The position numbers and the translations under genes were made by a program. Shown in pieces: positions 9,110-17,428 of a stretch of 64,000 nt of DNA (the first letter of the stretch is position 1; each line of letters opens with the position of its first letter). The stretch covers positions 1 through 64,000 of the forward strand of contig JAEWCY010000208.1 of the NCBI GenBank assembly GCA_023390395.1, read 5' to 3'. The notes under the pieces were generated by a model. It did no database searches and was not told where the DNA came from. It saw only the letters and a list, made by a program, of their open reading frames with translations. The DNA is from Pseudomonadota bacterium (GTDB lineage Bacteria; Desulfobacterota; Desulfovibrionia; Desulfovibrionales; Desulfovibrionaceae).

Positions 9110-9708
9110 GGAAGCCGTTTCAAAGATTGTCTTTTATTTTCAATGTATTGGTTGGTGTTGCCCGCCCGGACCGGCCTCGAGGGGCGGCTGGCCGGTCCCG
9201 GTCATGCCAAGCTTGGCCCAGCCGCCCCGGCCTGGCGGCTTTTTGCGCCGGGCCAGGGCGCGCGCGCGGGAAGGGGCGGATTTGGCACTGCTTGGGCGGA
9301 GCTTGGCCCAGTCGGCGTTTCAGAAACTTCTTGGGTGCGGAAAAACTTGTGCTGACGATCAGTTGTTACCTGGCCGGCTTGCATGCGGGCGCGAGGGCAA
9401 GGAAGGGCGGTCCTGAGAGGCGAAACGGGCGGGGCCGCGGCGCGGAAAGGCTCTTGCCCGGGCTGTTTGCGCCGCGCGGAGCGGGGACGAGCGGGGGTCG
9501 AGGAGGGCGCGGCCACGGCGGGTGCGGTTTTGCCGCGCCACGCTTCCCCGTCCGCACCTGGCGCGACTTGCGTGCGCGGCCGCGCCAGGAGGACGGCCGG
9601 TCCCTCTTTGCCGGCATGCCGGGCATGGCTGCGGCCGTGTGCCGTGGCCGGGCGCGACGGCGAGGCCGCGTCCGGCGGGCAAGGACGGAAGCGGGGACGC
9701 GGCCGGGT

Positions 9709-10923
9709 TCAGTCGGCCCGTTCGGCGACAGGCAGGGAGCGGTCGAACACGCCTGTTTTCCAGATCTTGTAGAGCATGAGGATCTGCAGCAGCGCGCCCA
9801 GGGACAGGGCGGAAAAGCCCAGGGTGAAGCCGCCGGAGACTTGGCGCAGGATGCCGAAGACCTCCGGCCCGATGAGGATGCCAAGGTTTTCGCCGATGAT
9901 GATGATGGCCATGGCCACGCCGATGCCTTCCGGCCGTTTGGCCAGCATGGGGCCCGAGGCGAAGATGATGGTGGGCACGATGCCGGCGATGAGCCCCATG
10001 GCCACGAGCACGGCGTAGAACGTCTCCAGGGACGGGATGGCGAAAAGCGGCCACAGCACGGCCAGCCCCGCCGGCGGCAGCACGAAGAGCAGCCTGCTGC
10101 GGCCGAAGCGCTTGAGGAAGAAGCCGCCGTAGATGTTGCTCAGGATGGAGAAGGGCCAATAGAGGATGGAGGCGTCGGCGGCCTGGAGGAGCGACTGGCC
10201 CATGTTCTCGCTCAGATAGGTCGTGATCCAGGTGACCAGGGAGAAGAAGCCGAAGGTGTAGGCCGCGAACGCCACGGCCGCGAACCAGACCTTGGCGTTG
10301 CCCAGTTCGTCCAGGATCGCCCGCCGGCTGGGCAACGCGGCCTCGGCCAGGCCGCTTTGTCGGTGGGACGGGATGACCAGGGCGTAGGCGGCGATGCCCG
10401 GGCACACGAGCAGGAGCAGGAACAGCCAGTAGGCGCTCAGGGAATAGTGGTCGAGCAGCCGGGGCGCGGCGAAGAACATGAGCAGGCTGCCGCAGGGGAT
10501 CCAGGTGGACCAGATGCCCATGGCCAGGGGCAGCAGGGGCTTGGACACGAACTGCCCGATGGCCGAGGGCGCGGACACGGCCACCAGGGCGAAGCCCACG
10601 CCCTGGATGATCCGGCCGGCCAGAAAGACCGGGTAGAGGGAGTGGCGCGTGGCCAGAAGGACCAGCCCCAGGCCGCAACAGAGCAGCAGAAGTCCCCACA
10701 GCCCCACCCGCCTGACGCCGCAGCGCTGGATGAACAGGCCGCAGGGCGTGGCGAAGACCAGCGCGGCCAGGGCGAACAGGGTCATGAGCATGCCGGCGTT
10801 GGCGTAGGTGAGCTGGAAGCGGTCCTGGAGCACCGGCAGCAGCGGCGTGACCGAGCATTGGACGAACGAGGCGATGACCCCCACGGCGAAGGTCACCCAG
10901 ATGATCCACCAATCTTTTTTCAC
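9709..10923 (-). CDS. MFS transporter, 12-helix
   Basis: A 404-aa major-facilitator protein beginning MKKDWWIIWVTFAVGVIASFVQCSVTPLLPVL. The GTG start (10921-10923) overlaps the TGA of the upstream DHA2 gene in a GTGA junction, so translation is coupled. Typical MFS features are the 'GMLMTLFALAALVFATPCGLFIQRCG' loop region and a charged central loop. The substrate is unknown. Pairing with a 14-helix drug-type exporter in one operon suggests export or exchange of related compounds. The C-terminal tail is short and polar. I cannot place it in a specific subfamily. Confidence 0.8.
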   Translation of the reverse strand: MKKDWWIIWVTFAVGVIASFVQCSVTPLLPVLQDRFQLTYANAGMLMTLFALAALVFATPCGLFIQRCGVRRVGLWGLLLLCCGLGLVLLATRHSLYPVFLAGRIIQGVGFALVAVSAPSAIGQFVSKPLLPLAMGIWSTWIPCGSLLMFFAAPRLLDHYSLSAYWLFLLLLVCPGIAAYALVIPSHRQSGLAEAALPSRRAILDELGNAKVWFAAVAFAAYTFGFFSLVTWITTYLSENMGQSLLQAADASILYWPFSILSNIYGGFFLKRFGRSRLLFVLPPAGLAVLWPLFAIPSLETFYAVLVAMGLIAGIVPTIIFASGPMLAKRPEGIGVAMAIIIIGENLGILIGPEVFGILRQVSGGFTLGFSALSLGALLQILMLYKIWKTGVFDRSLPVAERAD

Positions 10924-12359
10924 GACGACACCCGAGATGCCTTGGCGGTTGCATGGTGGGAGGAAGAGGAGGACTTGTCGTCGGCCGGCTGGCTCCGGCG
11001 CGAGGACGTCACGATGCCGAGCAGGGAGTACAGGGCCAGGATGCAAAGCCCCAGGCGCATGCAGGCCAGAAAGGCCGGCATGGTCTCCTGGCCGACCGGC
11101 CGGCCGGACAGGCAAAGGGACAGCAGGACGGTGATGGTGGTCATGCTGAGCACCATGCCCAGGGTGCGCATGGTGCCGACCATGCCCGAGGCCAGGCCGT
11201 AGCGTTCCCGGGGCACGCTGCCCATGATGATCACGGTGTTGGGGGTGATGAAGATGCCGTAGCCCGCGCCGACGAAAAGCAGTTCGACCACGAGCAGCGG
11301 CAGGGGCATGGCCGCGTCGAGGGTGGCGGCGGCCGCGACCAGGCCGAGGCAGGTGACGGCCATGCCGCAGGTGGCCAGAGGGACCGGGGAGCGCTTGTCC
11401 GCAAGCCGCCCCACGAACGGCGAGGCCAGCATCTGGGTCACGGGCATGCACAGCAGGACCAGACCGGCCATGGTGGGCGAAAGGTTCATGGAATACTGGA
11501 GATAGAGGCTCATAAAAAAGGTCAGGCCGAAGGTGGAGGCGTAGTTGCCCATGGCGGCCAGGCAGCTCAGGGCGAAGGTCCGGTTGTGGACGATCTCGTG
11601 CAGGTCGAGCAGGGGAGCGGCCGTGCGGGACTGGAGGCGGCAGAAGGCCCACAGGACCGCGGCCCCGAGGACCACGGCCAGGAGGCCGGCCAGGCCCTTG
11701 TCCGCATGGGAGGCCCCGCCGGCCAACAGGCTCAGGCCCAGGGCGTAGAGCGCCGCGCCTTTCCAGTCCACGGGCCTGCGTCCCTGGCCGGCCGTGGGCG
11801 CGACGTGCAGGCCGACCAGGCACAGGACCGCCCCCGCCAGGCCGAAGGGCACGAACAGCCAGAAGAGGCAGCGCCAGCCGAGACTCGAGGCGACGAACCC
11901 GCCGATCAGGGGGCCGCTGGACAGGCCGCCGTAGATGAAGGCCTGAAGGATGCCGATCTTCTTGCCGCGGCTGTCGGGCGGGTAAGCCAGGGAAACCAGG
12001 GCCACGCTGCCGGAGAGGATGGAGGCGGCGGACAGGCCTTGCAAGGCGCGCACGAGGATGAGCGTCTCGATGTCCGGGGCCAGACCCAGGGCCCCTGTGG
12101 TGGCGGTGAAGCAGACGAAGCCGACGATGTAGATGCGCCGCCAGCCGAAGATGTCGCCCAGGCGGCCGAAGAAGAGCATGGAAACGGCCGTGGCCAGGAC
12201 GTAGGTCTGCTCGACCAGGCCGAGCTGCAGGGCCGAGGCGTGGAGCTCCCGGCCGGCCGAGGGCAGGATGACGGCCACGCCGGTGACCATGACCGGAATG
12301 AGGTACTGGGCGACGCAGGCGATGGTCAGCAGCAGCCAGGGGCGGGTCTGGCGCGACAT
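10920..12359 (-). CDS. MFS drug exporter, DHA2 (EmrB/QacA) type
   Basis: A 479-aa protein with about 14 hydrophobic segments, the length and layout of DHA2 drug:H+ antiporters. It shows 'FFGRLGDIFGWRRIYIVGF' (loop 2-3 motif A) and 'ILVRALQGLSAASILSGSVALV' (motif C-like region). The start ATG at 12359 is preceded by AAGGGGGA. It heads a two-gene operon with the 9709-10923 transporter. A plausible sigma-54 promoter (12465-12480) and a TGTCAC-N5-GTGAC dyad (12605-12621) lie upstream, next to hpdA1. A role in removing a toxic phenolic decarboxylation product is possible but is inference. Confidence 0.85.
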   Translation of the reverse strand: MSRQTRPWLLLTIACVAQYLIPVMVTGVAVILPSAGRELHASALQLGLVEQTYVLATAVSMLFFGRLGDIFGWRRIYIVGFVCFTATTGALGLAPDIETLILVRALQGLSAASILSGSVALVSLAYPPDSRGKKIGILQAFIYGGLSSGPLIGGFVASSLGWRCLFWLFVPFGLAGAVLCLVGLHVAPTAGQGRRPVDWKGAALYALGLSLLAGGASHADKGLAGLLAVVLGAAVLWAFCRLQSRTAAPLLDLHEIVHNRTFALSCLAAMGNYASTFGLTFFMSLYLQYSMNLSPTMAGLVLLCMPVTQMLASPFVGRLADKRSPVPLATCGMAVTCLGLVAAAATLDAAMPLPLLVVELLFVGAGYGIFITPNTVIIMGSVPRERYGLASGMVGTMRTLGMVLSMTTITVLLSLCLSGRPVGQETMPAFLACMRLGLCILALYSLLGIVTSSRRSQPADDKSSSSSHHATAKASRVSS

Positions 12360-12464
12360 GGTGTCCCCCTTGTGCCCGCATCGTGGGCGAAGGGCCGTGA
12401 GCCGGGCCGGCGTCCGGACGCGCCGGCCCGGCGGCGTCCGGAGCGGAAGCGAGCGATTTCGGAA

Positions 12465-12480
12465 AGCAAGGAACGTTCCT
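12465..12480 (-). promoter_or_regulatory. Probable sigma-54 promoter of the efflux operon
   Basis: Minus-strand AGGAAC-GTTCC-TTGCT has the invariant GG and GC ten bases apart and a perfect -12 element. The -24 element is weaker because A replaces C after GG. It lies about 105 bp before the DHA2 start. The dyad at 12605-12621 is about 130 bp further upstream, a normal distance for an enhancer-bound activator. Confidence 0.55.
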
Positions 12481-12527
12481 GCCGGGGCGCGGAGGCGCGA
12501 TTTCGGCCCAAGGCCCCGGAGCGCGGC

Positions 12528-12601
12528 GGGGGGGCGACGCGCCCCGCCCGGTCCCGGACGGGGCGGGGGGGCGACGCGCCCCGCCCGGTCCCGGACGGGG
12601 C
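12528..12601. repeat. Two perfect 37-bp tandem repeats
   Basis: Two head-to-tail copies of a 37-bp unit beginning GGGGGGGCGACGCG (12528-12564 and 12565-12601). Each unit can form a GC hairpin (GCCCCGCCCG with CGGACGGGGC, one mismatch). They lie between the end of hpdA1 and the efflux operon, so they could help end hpdA1 transcription or serve as a protein-binding array. No other copies are seen in the window. Confidence 0.8.
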
Positions 12602-12604
12602 GGC

Positions 12605-12621
12605 TGTCACGCGGCGTGACG
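12605..12621. promoter_or_regulatory. Candidate activator site TGTCAC-N5-GTGACG
   Basis: Dyad with half-sites TGTCAC and GTGACG and a 5-bp spacer. It is the same arrangement as the perfect dyad at 32528-32544 and the near-perfect one at 26467-26483. A second small dyad, GCGTGAC-GGC-GTCACGC, follows at 12635-12651. It sits upstream of the efflux operon's probable sigma-54 promoter. Confidence 0.5.
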
Positions 12622-12677
12622 GTCCTGTCCCTGCGCGTGACGGCGTCACGCCGGCGCGTCGCGTCGCTCCCACGGCT

Positions 12678-13619
12678 TCAGGCCAGTTCCTCGTCCACGT
12701 AGCAGGCCACGCCGTGATCCAGGAACAGGTCCTGAATGGCCCGCATCCTGTCCTTGGGCGTGGGCTCGAACTCCTTGTAGGGATAGCTGCGGCCGAGCTG
12801 GCTCCACTTCGTGTCGCCCAGGCGGTGAAAGGGCAGGATGTTGACCTCGAAGAGCTTGTTGGCGTTCATGAAGTCGATGACCCGCAGGATGTTGTCCTCG
12901 CCGTCGTTGAAGCCCTCGATGACGGGGATGCGCAGGACCAGCCGGCCTTTCCAGCCGGAATTGGCCAGCGTGCCGATGTTGTGCAGGATCAGCTCGTTGC
13001 CCACGCCCGTCTTTTCCTTGTGCCGGGCGCTGTCCATGTGCTTGCAGTCGATGAGGGCGAAGTTGATCAGGTCGAAAATTTCCAGGAAGTCCTTGGTCTT
13101 GGTGTGTGCGGTCGTTTCGATGGCCCGGTGCACGGATTGTTCCTTGCAACGCCGCAGCAGGCGCACCAGGAAGTCCTTCTGCATGGTGGCCTCGCCGCCG
13201 CTGAAGGTGACGCCGCCGCCCTGGGACCAGAACTGGCTGTCGCGCAAAATGGCCCGCATGACCTCGTCCTCGGTCATCCATTTGCCTGAAAGGCGGGCGG
13301 CTTCGTAGATGCAGCGGTCTACGCAGTCGTGCGTGGGGCATTTGTCGCACAGCGCCATGTCGAAGTGGAGCTTGCCGTCGCCGTTGGGGCTGATGGCCCC
13401 GTAAGGGCAGGCTTTGAGGCAGCGCTTGCAGTTGGTCTTGTCGTATTTGCATTTGGCCTGGCTGAAGAGAAAACGTTGCCGCAGTTCGAGGCCTTCGGGA
13501 TTGGAGCACCACTGACAGCGCAAAGGACATCCGCTCAAGAAGACCAGCGTCCGGCTGCCCGGGCCATCGTGCACCGAGAAGCTCTGGATGTCGAAAACCA
13601 AGCCTTGGCCCTCTTTCAT
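12678..13619 (-). CDS. hpdA: HPAD-type glycyl-radical enzyme activase 1 (radical SAM)
   Basis: Radical-SAM activating enzyme of 313 aa. It would install the glycyl radical on HpdB1 by S-adenosylmethionine cleavage. The SAM-cluster motif is CPLRCQWC (Cys31, Cys35, Cys38). A ferredoxin-like insert follows with two four-Cys sets (Cys57/64/67/71 and Cys91/94/99/103), the two auxiliary [4Fe-4S] clusters known in HPAD activases. 'VTFSGGEA' is the SAM-binding GGE motif. The ATG at 13619 has GGGAGG 6 bases upstream. It lies 291 bp downstream of hpdC1, a gap holding two strong hairpins (13644-13675, 13866-13891), which may lower activase output relative to hpdBC. Confidence 0.92.
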   Translation of the reverse strand: MKEGQGLVFDIQSFSVHDGPGSRTLVFLSGCPLRCQWCSNPEGLELRQRFLFSQAKCKYDKTNCKRCLKACPYGAISPNGDGKLHFDMALCDKCPTHDCVDRCIYEAARLSGKWMTEDEVMRAILRDSQFWSQGGGVTFSGGEATMQKDFLVRLLRRCKEQSVHRAIETTAHTKTKDFLEIFDLINFALIDCKHMDSARHKEKTGVGNELILHNIGTLANSGWKGRLVLRIPVIEGFNDGEDNILRVIDFMNANKLFEVNILPFHRLGDTKWSQLGRSYPYKEFEPTPKDRMRAIQDLFLDHGVACYVDEELA

Positions 13620-13643
13620 AACGATCCTCCCATGACGTTGACA

Positions 13644-13675
13644 CGGACAGGGGGGCGGCGACGCCCCCCTGTCCG
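13644..13675 (-). promoter_or_regulatory. Perfect 14-bp intercistronic hairpin before hpdA1
   Basis: The arms CGGACAGGGGGGCG (13644-13657) and its exact complement (13662-13675) enclose a GCGA loop. No T-run follows on either strand, so it is more likely an mRNA-stability, processing or attenuation element than a simple terminator. It lies 25 bp upstream of the hpdA1 start. Confidence 0.65.
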
Positions 13676-13865
13676 GAGGTTTGCAGAGCCGGTGACGCAT
13701 GTTCGCGAGGCGCTTGCCTCCTCCCGCCCGCGCGGGGCGTTCGCTCCTGCGGCAGCCCGATCGCCGATCGCCGCGCCCTGTTCCCGGTTGGGAACCGCTG
13801 GCGGAAGGTTTCCCCCGAAACCGCCCGCCGGGCGCATCGCCCGTCAAAGGGGGCCTGCTCCCGCG

Positions 13866-13891
13866 GCGCAGCCCCGCGATCGGGGCTGCGC
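13866..13891 (-). promoter_or_regulatory. Second intercistronic hairpin, just after hpdC1
   Basis: Perfect 11-bp stem GCGCAGCCCCG / CGGGGCTGCGC with a CGAT loop, 19 bp beyond the hpdC1 stop. No T tract is seen. Together with 13644-13675 it could protect the hpdBC mRNA 3' end and reduce read-through into hpdA1. Confidence 0.6.
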
Positions 13892-13910
13892 TGCGTCTCC
13901 CGTTGATGAC

Positions 13911-14180
13911 CTAGTGCTCCCAGCCCTGGCAGTTGACCGCCGGCATTTCGCCGTAGGCCCAGAAGCTCTTGTCCTCGAGTCCCACGCAGGTGCCCAGTCC
14001 GTCCTTGGTCCGATCGACGAAGCTCTTGCAGTTCTTGCACTTGGGCAGTTCTTCGAACTTCGGGCAGCAGTCCGAATCGATGGCGATCATCTTGTTGGTC
14101 CAGGCGCACAGACCCTTGGCCGCGTCGATCGGAATGAAGTTCTTGCAGTCGTCGTGTTTGCTTCCCTTCGTATTGGACAT
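13911..14180 (-). CDS. hpdC: 4-hydroxyphenylacetate decarboxylase small (gamma) subunit 1
   Basis: An 89-aa iron-sulfur subunit with the pseudo-twofold pattern of HPAD small subunits. His9, Cys12, Cys25 and Cys38/39 form the N-terminal cluster site, and Cys48, Cys51, Cys65 and Cys84 the C-terminal one. In the known Clostridium scatologenes enzyme the equivalent residues bind two [4Fe-4S] clusters, and the subunit is needed for the heteromeric decarboxylase. Start ATG 14180 has AGGAGG 6 bases upstream, overlapping the end of hpdB1. An upstream in-frame ATG (14219) lies inside hpdB1 and is rejected. Both cluster sites are intact here, unlike in the second copy at 35581-35838. Confidence 0.92.
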   Translation of the reverse strand: MSNTKGSKHDDCKNFIPIDAAKGLCAWTNKMIAIDSDCCPKFEELPKCKNCKSFVDRTKDGLGTCVGLEDKSFWAYGEMPAVNCQGWEH

Positions 14181-14190
14181 CTCGCGCCTC

Positions 14191-16926
14191 CTAGATGGAT
14201 TCGTATTCGGTTCTGGCAATCACTTCGTCCTGGATGTGCTTGCCGATTTCGACCCAGTACTGGGTGAAGCCCGCCACGCGCACCAGCAGGTCGCGGTGTT
14301 GCTCGGGATTGGCCTGGGCCTGGCGCATGACCTTGGAGTCGCAGACGTTGAACTGGATGTGGTGCGCGCCGCGACGCAGGTAGGCCTTGATCAGGTCGGC
14401 CAGATGGCGGGTGCCGTTTTCGCCCTTGATGGCCAGGGGGTGGATCTTCATGTTCATCTGCGAGTTCTGCGACCAGGACTGGTCCCAGCAGGTCGCGGAC
14501 TTGAACAGGGCGTAGGGGCCGTTGCGGTCCGTGCCCGGGTAGGCGGACATGGAGCCGTCGGCGAAGGTGGTGCCGTAGAGGCGTCCGTCGGGCGTGGCCA
14601 GGCAGGCGCGGCCCTGGGTGCCGTGGGTGGAGACCGAGTTCTGGCAGGTGTAGAGTTCCAGGCCGAACAGGGACTCGAAGGTGTGGGCCACCTTGGTGAA
14701 CCACTTCTCCCACAGGATCAGGTACTTGTCCGCGGCGATGTCGTCGTTGCCGTACTTGGGCGCCTGGAGGCAGTCGCCGTGGATGGCGTCGAATTCGTCG
14801 CCGTCGTCCTTTTTCACCTGCTCGGCCAGGGAGAAGCTGTCGATCTCGTCGGCCTTGTAGAAGCCGAAGTTGGCCAGGATGGCCTTGCGGAAGTCGTCCA
14901 GGGTGTACTTCTTGTCCTGGAAGACCAGCTTGTCGAGGGCGGCGAAGGCGTTGACCATGTTGATGGTGCCGCAGCTCTCGATGTTGTAGGTGCCGTTCCA
15001 GCGGTAGCCCATGTCGCCGATGTGATGGCCCTTGTCGAGGCAATCGGGCTTGAACAGCGACTGGATGATGCACATGTTGTTCTTGCGCCAGATGTCGTGC
15101 TGGATGTTGTTGCACTTGCACAGCACGTCGATGGTCTTGGCGTAGTAGTCCTTGTAGACTTCCCAGATTTCGTCGAAGTTCTCCAGCTTCTTGCCGTGCG
15201 GCTCGAAGACCTGGATGCCCGTCCGGTTGTCGTAGCCGTTAAAAAGCACCATCTCCAGGATCTTCGGGTTGGAGATGAAGTGGACGCCCACGGCGGCGGG
15301 CTGGCTGGCCCCGGCCGGCACTTCGTACTCCTTGCCGCCCAGGTGCAGGACCTTCCACACGGCCGGGGCGGTTTCCAGGCAGCCGCCGATGGCGTAGGAA
15401 CGGGCTTCCTCCAGGGTCATGCCTTCCTTCTGGTAGTGGTTCCAGATGAACTCCGTGCCCATGCGGAAGCTGAACCAGGCCGGGTAGCCGGTGCCGATCT
15501 TGGTGCACTCGGCGCACTTGAGCACGAAGTCTTCGGGAATCTTCTCGTCCCAGAGGATGGACAGGGTCGGCTGGGGGCAGGGCATGGTCATGCCGGCGTG
15601 GATCATCAGGTATTCAAGCCTGTTGGTCGCCGGCTCGCCGGTGCGGGTCAGCCCGCCCACGGCCAGGTTGTTGAAGGTGTTGCCCGAAAGCACGCCGCCG
15701 ACCACGCCGAAGGAGGCGAACACGTCGAAGCAGGTGAACTTGACCCGCTGCAGTTCGAGCAGTTCCAGGGCCTCGTCCTCGGTGATGCGGCCGGCCGCGA
15801 CATCCTGCTCGAACCAGGGCCAGAGCACCTGGCCGAGGCGGCCCGGGGACATGCCGGACAGGGCGTCCTCGTTGAGGGTGATGGTGTGCATGAACTGGAT
15901 CATCTGCATGGCTTCGTAGAAGGTGCGGGGCTGCTTGTGGGCGATCCACTCGCAGCAGGCGCTGATCTTGTCGTAGTCGGCCAGCAGTTTCGGGTCGTCG
16001 GTGTACTGCTTGAGGCGGCGGGCTTCCCTGGCGTAGTTCTCGATCCAGGTCTGGATGCCCTTGATGAGCTCGATGCAGGAGGCGTAGAAGTACAGGCGGT
16101 CCATGCCGCTGATGCCGTCGCCGCTGGCGTTGCCGGCCACCTCGGCTTTTTTCTCCTCGCACATGGCGAGCAGCCCGTCGAAGCCGTACTCCAACGGATA
16201 GTAGTAGCTCATGACCTCGCGGCCCTGGGGCAGGGTGTAGCCGGAGTCGAACATGCAGATCATGGTCCGCATGATCTTTTCCTTGAGGTCGTACTCCGGA
16301 ACCTCGCGCTCCCAGCGGTTGCCGAGGTCGTCCACGGACTTCTTGTACCAGGCCTTGGCGATCTTGTTCAGCGCCGGCACTTCCTCGGCCCGGATGCCGA
16401 ACTTGCCGGCGATGGAGACGATCTTGCCGAAGCTCTCGGTGACGTTGCCGCCGCCCGCGCCCACGCGGGACAGTTCGCCCGAGGACTCGCCGCCGCGCTT
16501 GAGGGCCTCCTGGTACATCTCGTCCTCGTGGGCCAGGAAGAAGCCCTCGGACAGCTGCGGCATGGGGAAGGAGCCGCGGTAGTACCGGGCCTTGCAGCAC
16601 ACGATCAGCTCGCCCGGGATGATCAGCGGCGTGGTCTTGGCGAAGGCCACGGCCAGGGCCTTGGCCCGGCGAAAGACCGGGATCTCGTACTCGTGCTGGG
16701 CGTAGGTCCTGTTGTACCAGTAGCCGAACTCCATGCTGACCGAGGACAGGGTGTTGAGGTACAGGTCATAGAGCTTTTCGACGCGGGGATGGGGCTTGAG
16801 GTCCTGGAATTCCCGGTCGACGATCTCTTCGGGGGCCTTGCCGCCGTACTGGAAGTTCATTCCCAGACCCTTTTCCGCCAGGATCTCGCCCAGCTTCTTC
16901 TTGCGCTGAAGATCGAGCTCAGTCAT
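14191..16926 (-). CDS. hpdB: 4-hydroxyphenylacetate decarboxylase large subunit 1 (glycyl-radical enzyme)
   Basis: Glycyl-radical enzyme of 911 aa. The C-terminal radical loop is RVAGFTQYW, with Gly886. The active-site strand is GGCLE, with thiyl Cys516 and Glu518. Relative to published HPAD numbering as I recall it (Ser344, Phe405, Cys503, Glu505, His536, Glu637, Gly873), every residue is present at a constant offset of 13: Ser357, Phe418, Cys516, Glu518, His549, Glu650, Gly886. Predicted reaction: 4-hydroxyphenylacetate to p-cresol and CO2, anaerobic and cytosolic. ATG 16926 has AAGGAAGG upstream; a longer frame upstream lacks a ribosome site. It leads the hpdB1-hpdC1-hpdA1 operon from a sigma-54 promoter (17009-17024). 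Confidence 0.93.
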   Translation of the reverse strand: MTELDLQRKKKLGEILAEKGLGMNFQYGGKAPEEIVDREFQDLKPHPRVEKLYDLYLNTLSSVSMEFGYWYNRTYAQHEYEIPVFRRAKALAVAFAKTTPLIIPGELIVCCKARYYRGSFPMPQLSEGFFLAHEDEMYQEALKRGGESSGELSRVGAGGGNVTESFGKIVSIAGKFGIRAEEVPALNKIAKAWYKKSVDDLGNRWEREVPEYDLKEKIMRTMICMFDSGYTLPQGREVMSYYYPLEYGFDGLLAMCEEKKAEVAGNASGDGISGMDRLYFYASCIELIKGIQTWIENYAREARRLKQYTDDPKLLADYDKISACCEWIAHKQPRTFYEAMQMIQFMHTITLNEDALSGMSPGRLGQVLWPWFEQDVAAGRITEDEALELLELQRVKFTCFDVFASFGVVGGVLSGNTFNNLAVGGLTRTGEPATNRLEYLMIHAGMTMPCPQPTLSILWDEKIPEDFVLKCAECTKIGTGYPAWFSFRMGTEFIWNHYQKEGMTLEEARSYAIGGCLETAPAVWKVLHLGGKEYEVPAGASQPAAVGVHFISNPKILEMVLFNGYDNRTGIQVFEPHGKKLENFDEIWEVYKDYYAKTIDVLCKCNNIQHDIWRKNNMCIIQSLFKPDCLDKGHHIGDMGYRWNGTYNIESCGTINMVNAFAALDKLVFQDKKYTLDDFRKAILANFGFYKADEIDSFSLAEQVKKDDGDEFDAIHGDCLQAPKYGNDDIAADKYLILWEKWFTKVAHTFESLFGLELYTCQNSVSTHGTQGRACLATPDGRLYGTTFADGSMSAYPGTDRNGPYALFKSATCWDQSWSQNSQMNMKIHPLAIKGENGTRHLADLIKAYLRRGAHHIQFNVCDSKVMRQAQANPEQHRDLLVRVAGFTQYWVEIGKHIQDEVIARTEYESI

Positions 16927-17008
16927 GCAGCACCTTCCTTGCAGGTTATGGTGGATACGCTCTTCGAAACGATCATTTCCTTGCCTAGGCCTAAGTCGCT
17001 GCTTGAAG

Positions 17009-17024
17009 AGCAAGGGCCATGCCT
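17009..17024 (-). promoter_or_regulatory. Sigma-54 promoter of hpdB1C1A1
   Basis: Minus-strand AGGCAT-GGCCC-TTGCT has correct GG/GC spacing, the best match in the window. It predicts a start near 16998 and a leader of about 70 nt. A divergent sigma-54 activator gene begins at 17429, and a perfect palindrome (17122-17142) lies about 110 bp upstream. Confidence 0.85.
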
Positions 17025-17121
17025 GCCGGAATTTCAAAATAAAATGTTTTATTGCAGTGTGTTGACTCTATGAAAACAGCGTCGCCCGAAAAAGGGAGGG
17101 CGCTTCGGAAAAATATGGGCA

Positions 17122-17142
17122 TTTTCTGGCACTGCCAGAAAA
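17122..17142. promoter_or_regulatory. Palindromic enhancer site upstream of hpdB1
   Basis: Perfect inverted repeat with 10-bp arms (TTTTCTGGCA at 17122-17131 and its complement at 17133-17142) around a single C. It lies in the divergent region between hpdB1 and the activator gene, about 110 bp from the -24 box. That fits a Fis-type helix-turn-helix enhancer-binding protein. The neighbouring activator is the obvious candidate ligand. Confidence 0.7.
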
Positions 17143-17428
17143 GGGAAAACTTGTGTTACTGCTTTGTTTCATTTAGAGAAAAGCTTCCTGGGACAAGAAT
17201 GACACTGTGTTCGCCGGGAATGGCCCAGGCCGGGGGAGCGGGAAGCGGATTTTTGTAAAAAATTTCCAGGCGGGTCCCCGGCAGGGGGCGCGGCGGGCCA
17301 ACGAGGCGGACGAAACGCCGCGGCGAACCATCGAGGCATTGCATTTGCTAGAGAATCCCACGACGAGGCCGAGTCCCGCCGGCAAGCGCGCCAAGGGACG
17401 GGAGCCCATCGCAACCAGACGCGACACC

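Noticed and set aside
9110..9708. Coding region on the plus strand through the 600-bp gap
   Set aside because: The long open frames are low-complexity Arg/Gly/Ala translations of GC-rich DNA with no recognisable domain or ribosome site.
12528..12601. CRISPR array
   Set aside because: The two 37-bp units are directly adjacent with no spacers, and no cas gene is nearby.
14191..16926. Pyruvate formate-lyase, choline TMA-lyase or isethionate lyase identity for the GRE
   Set aside because: The linked Fe-S small subunit and the conserved HPAD Ser/Phe/His/Glu positions fit arylacetate decarboxylase instead. PFL would have adjacent Cys-Cys at the active site.
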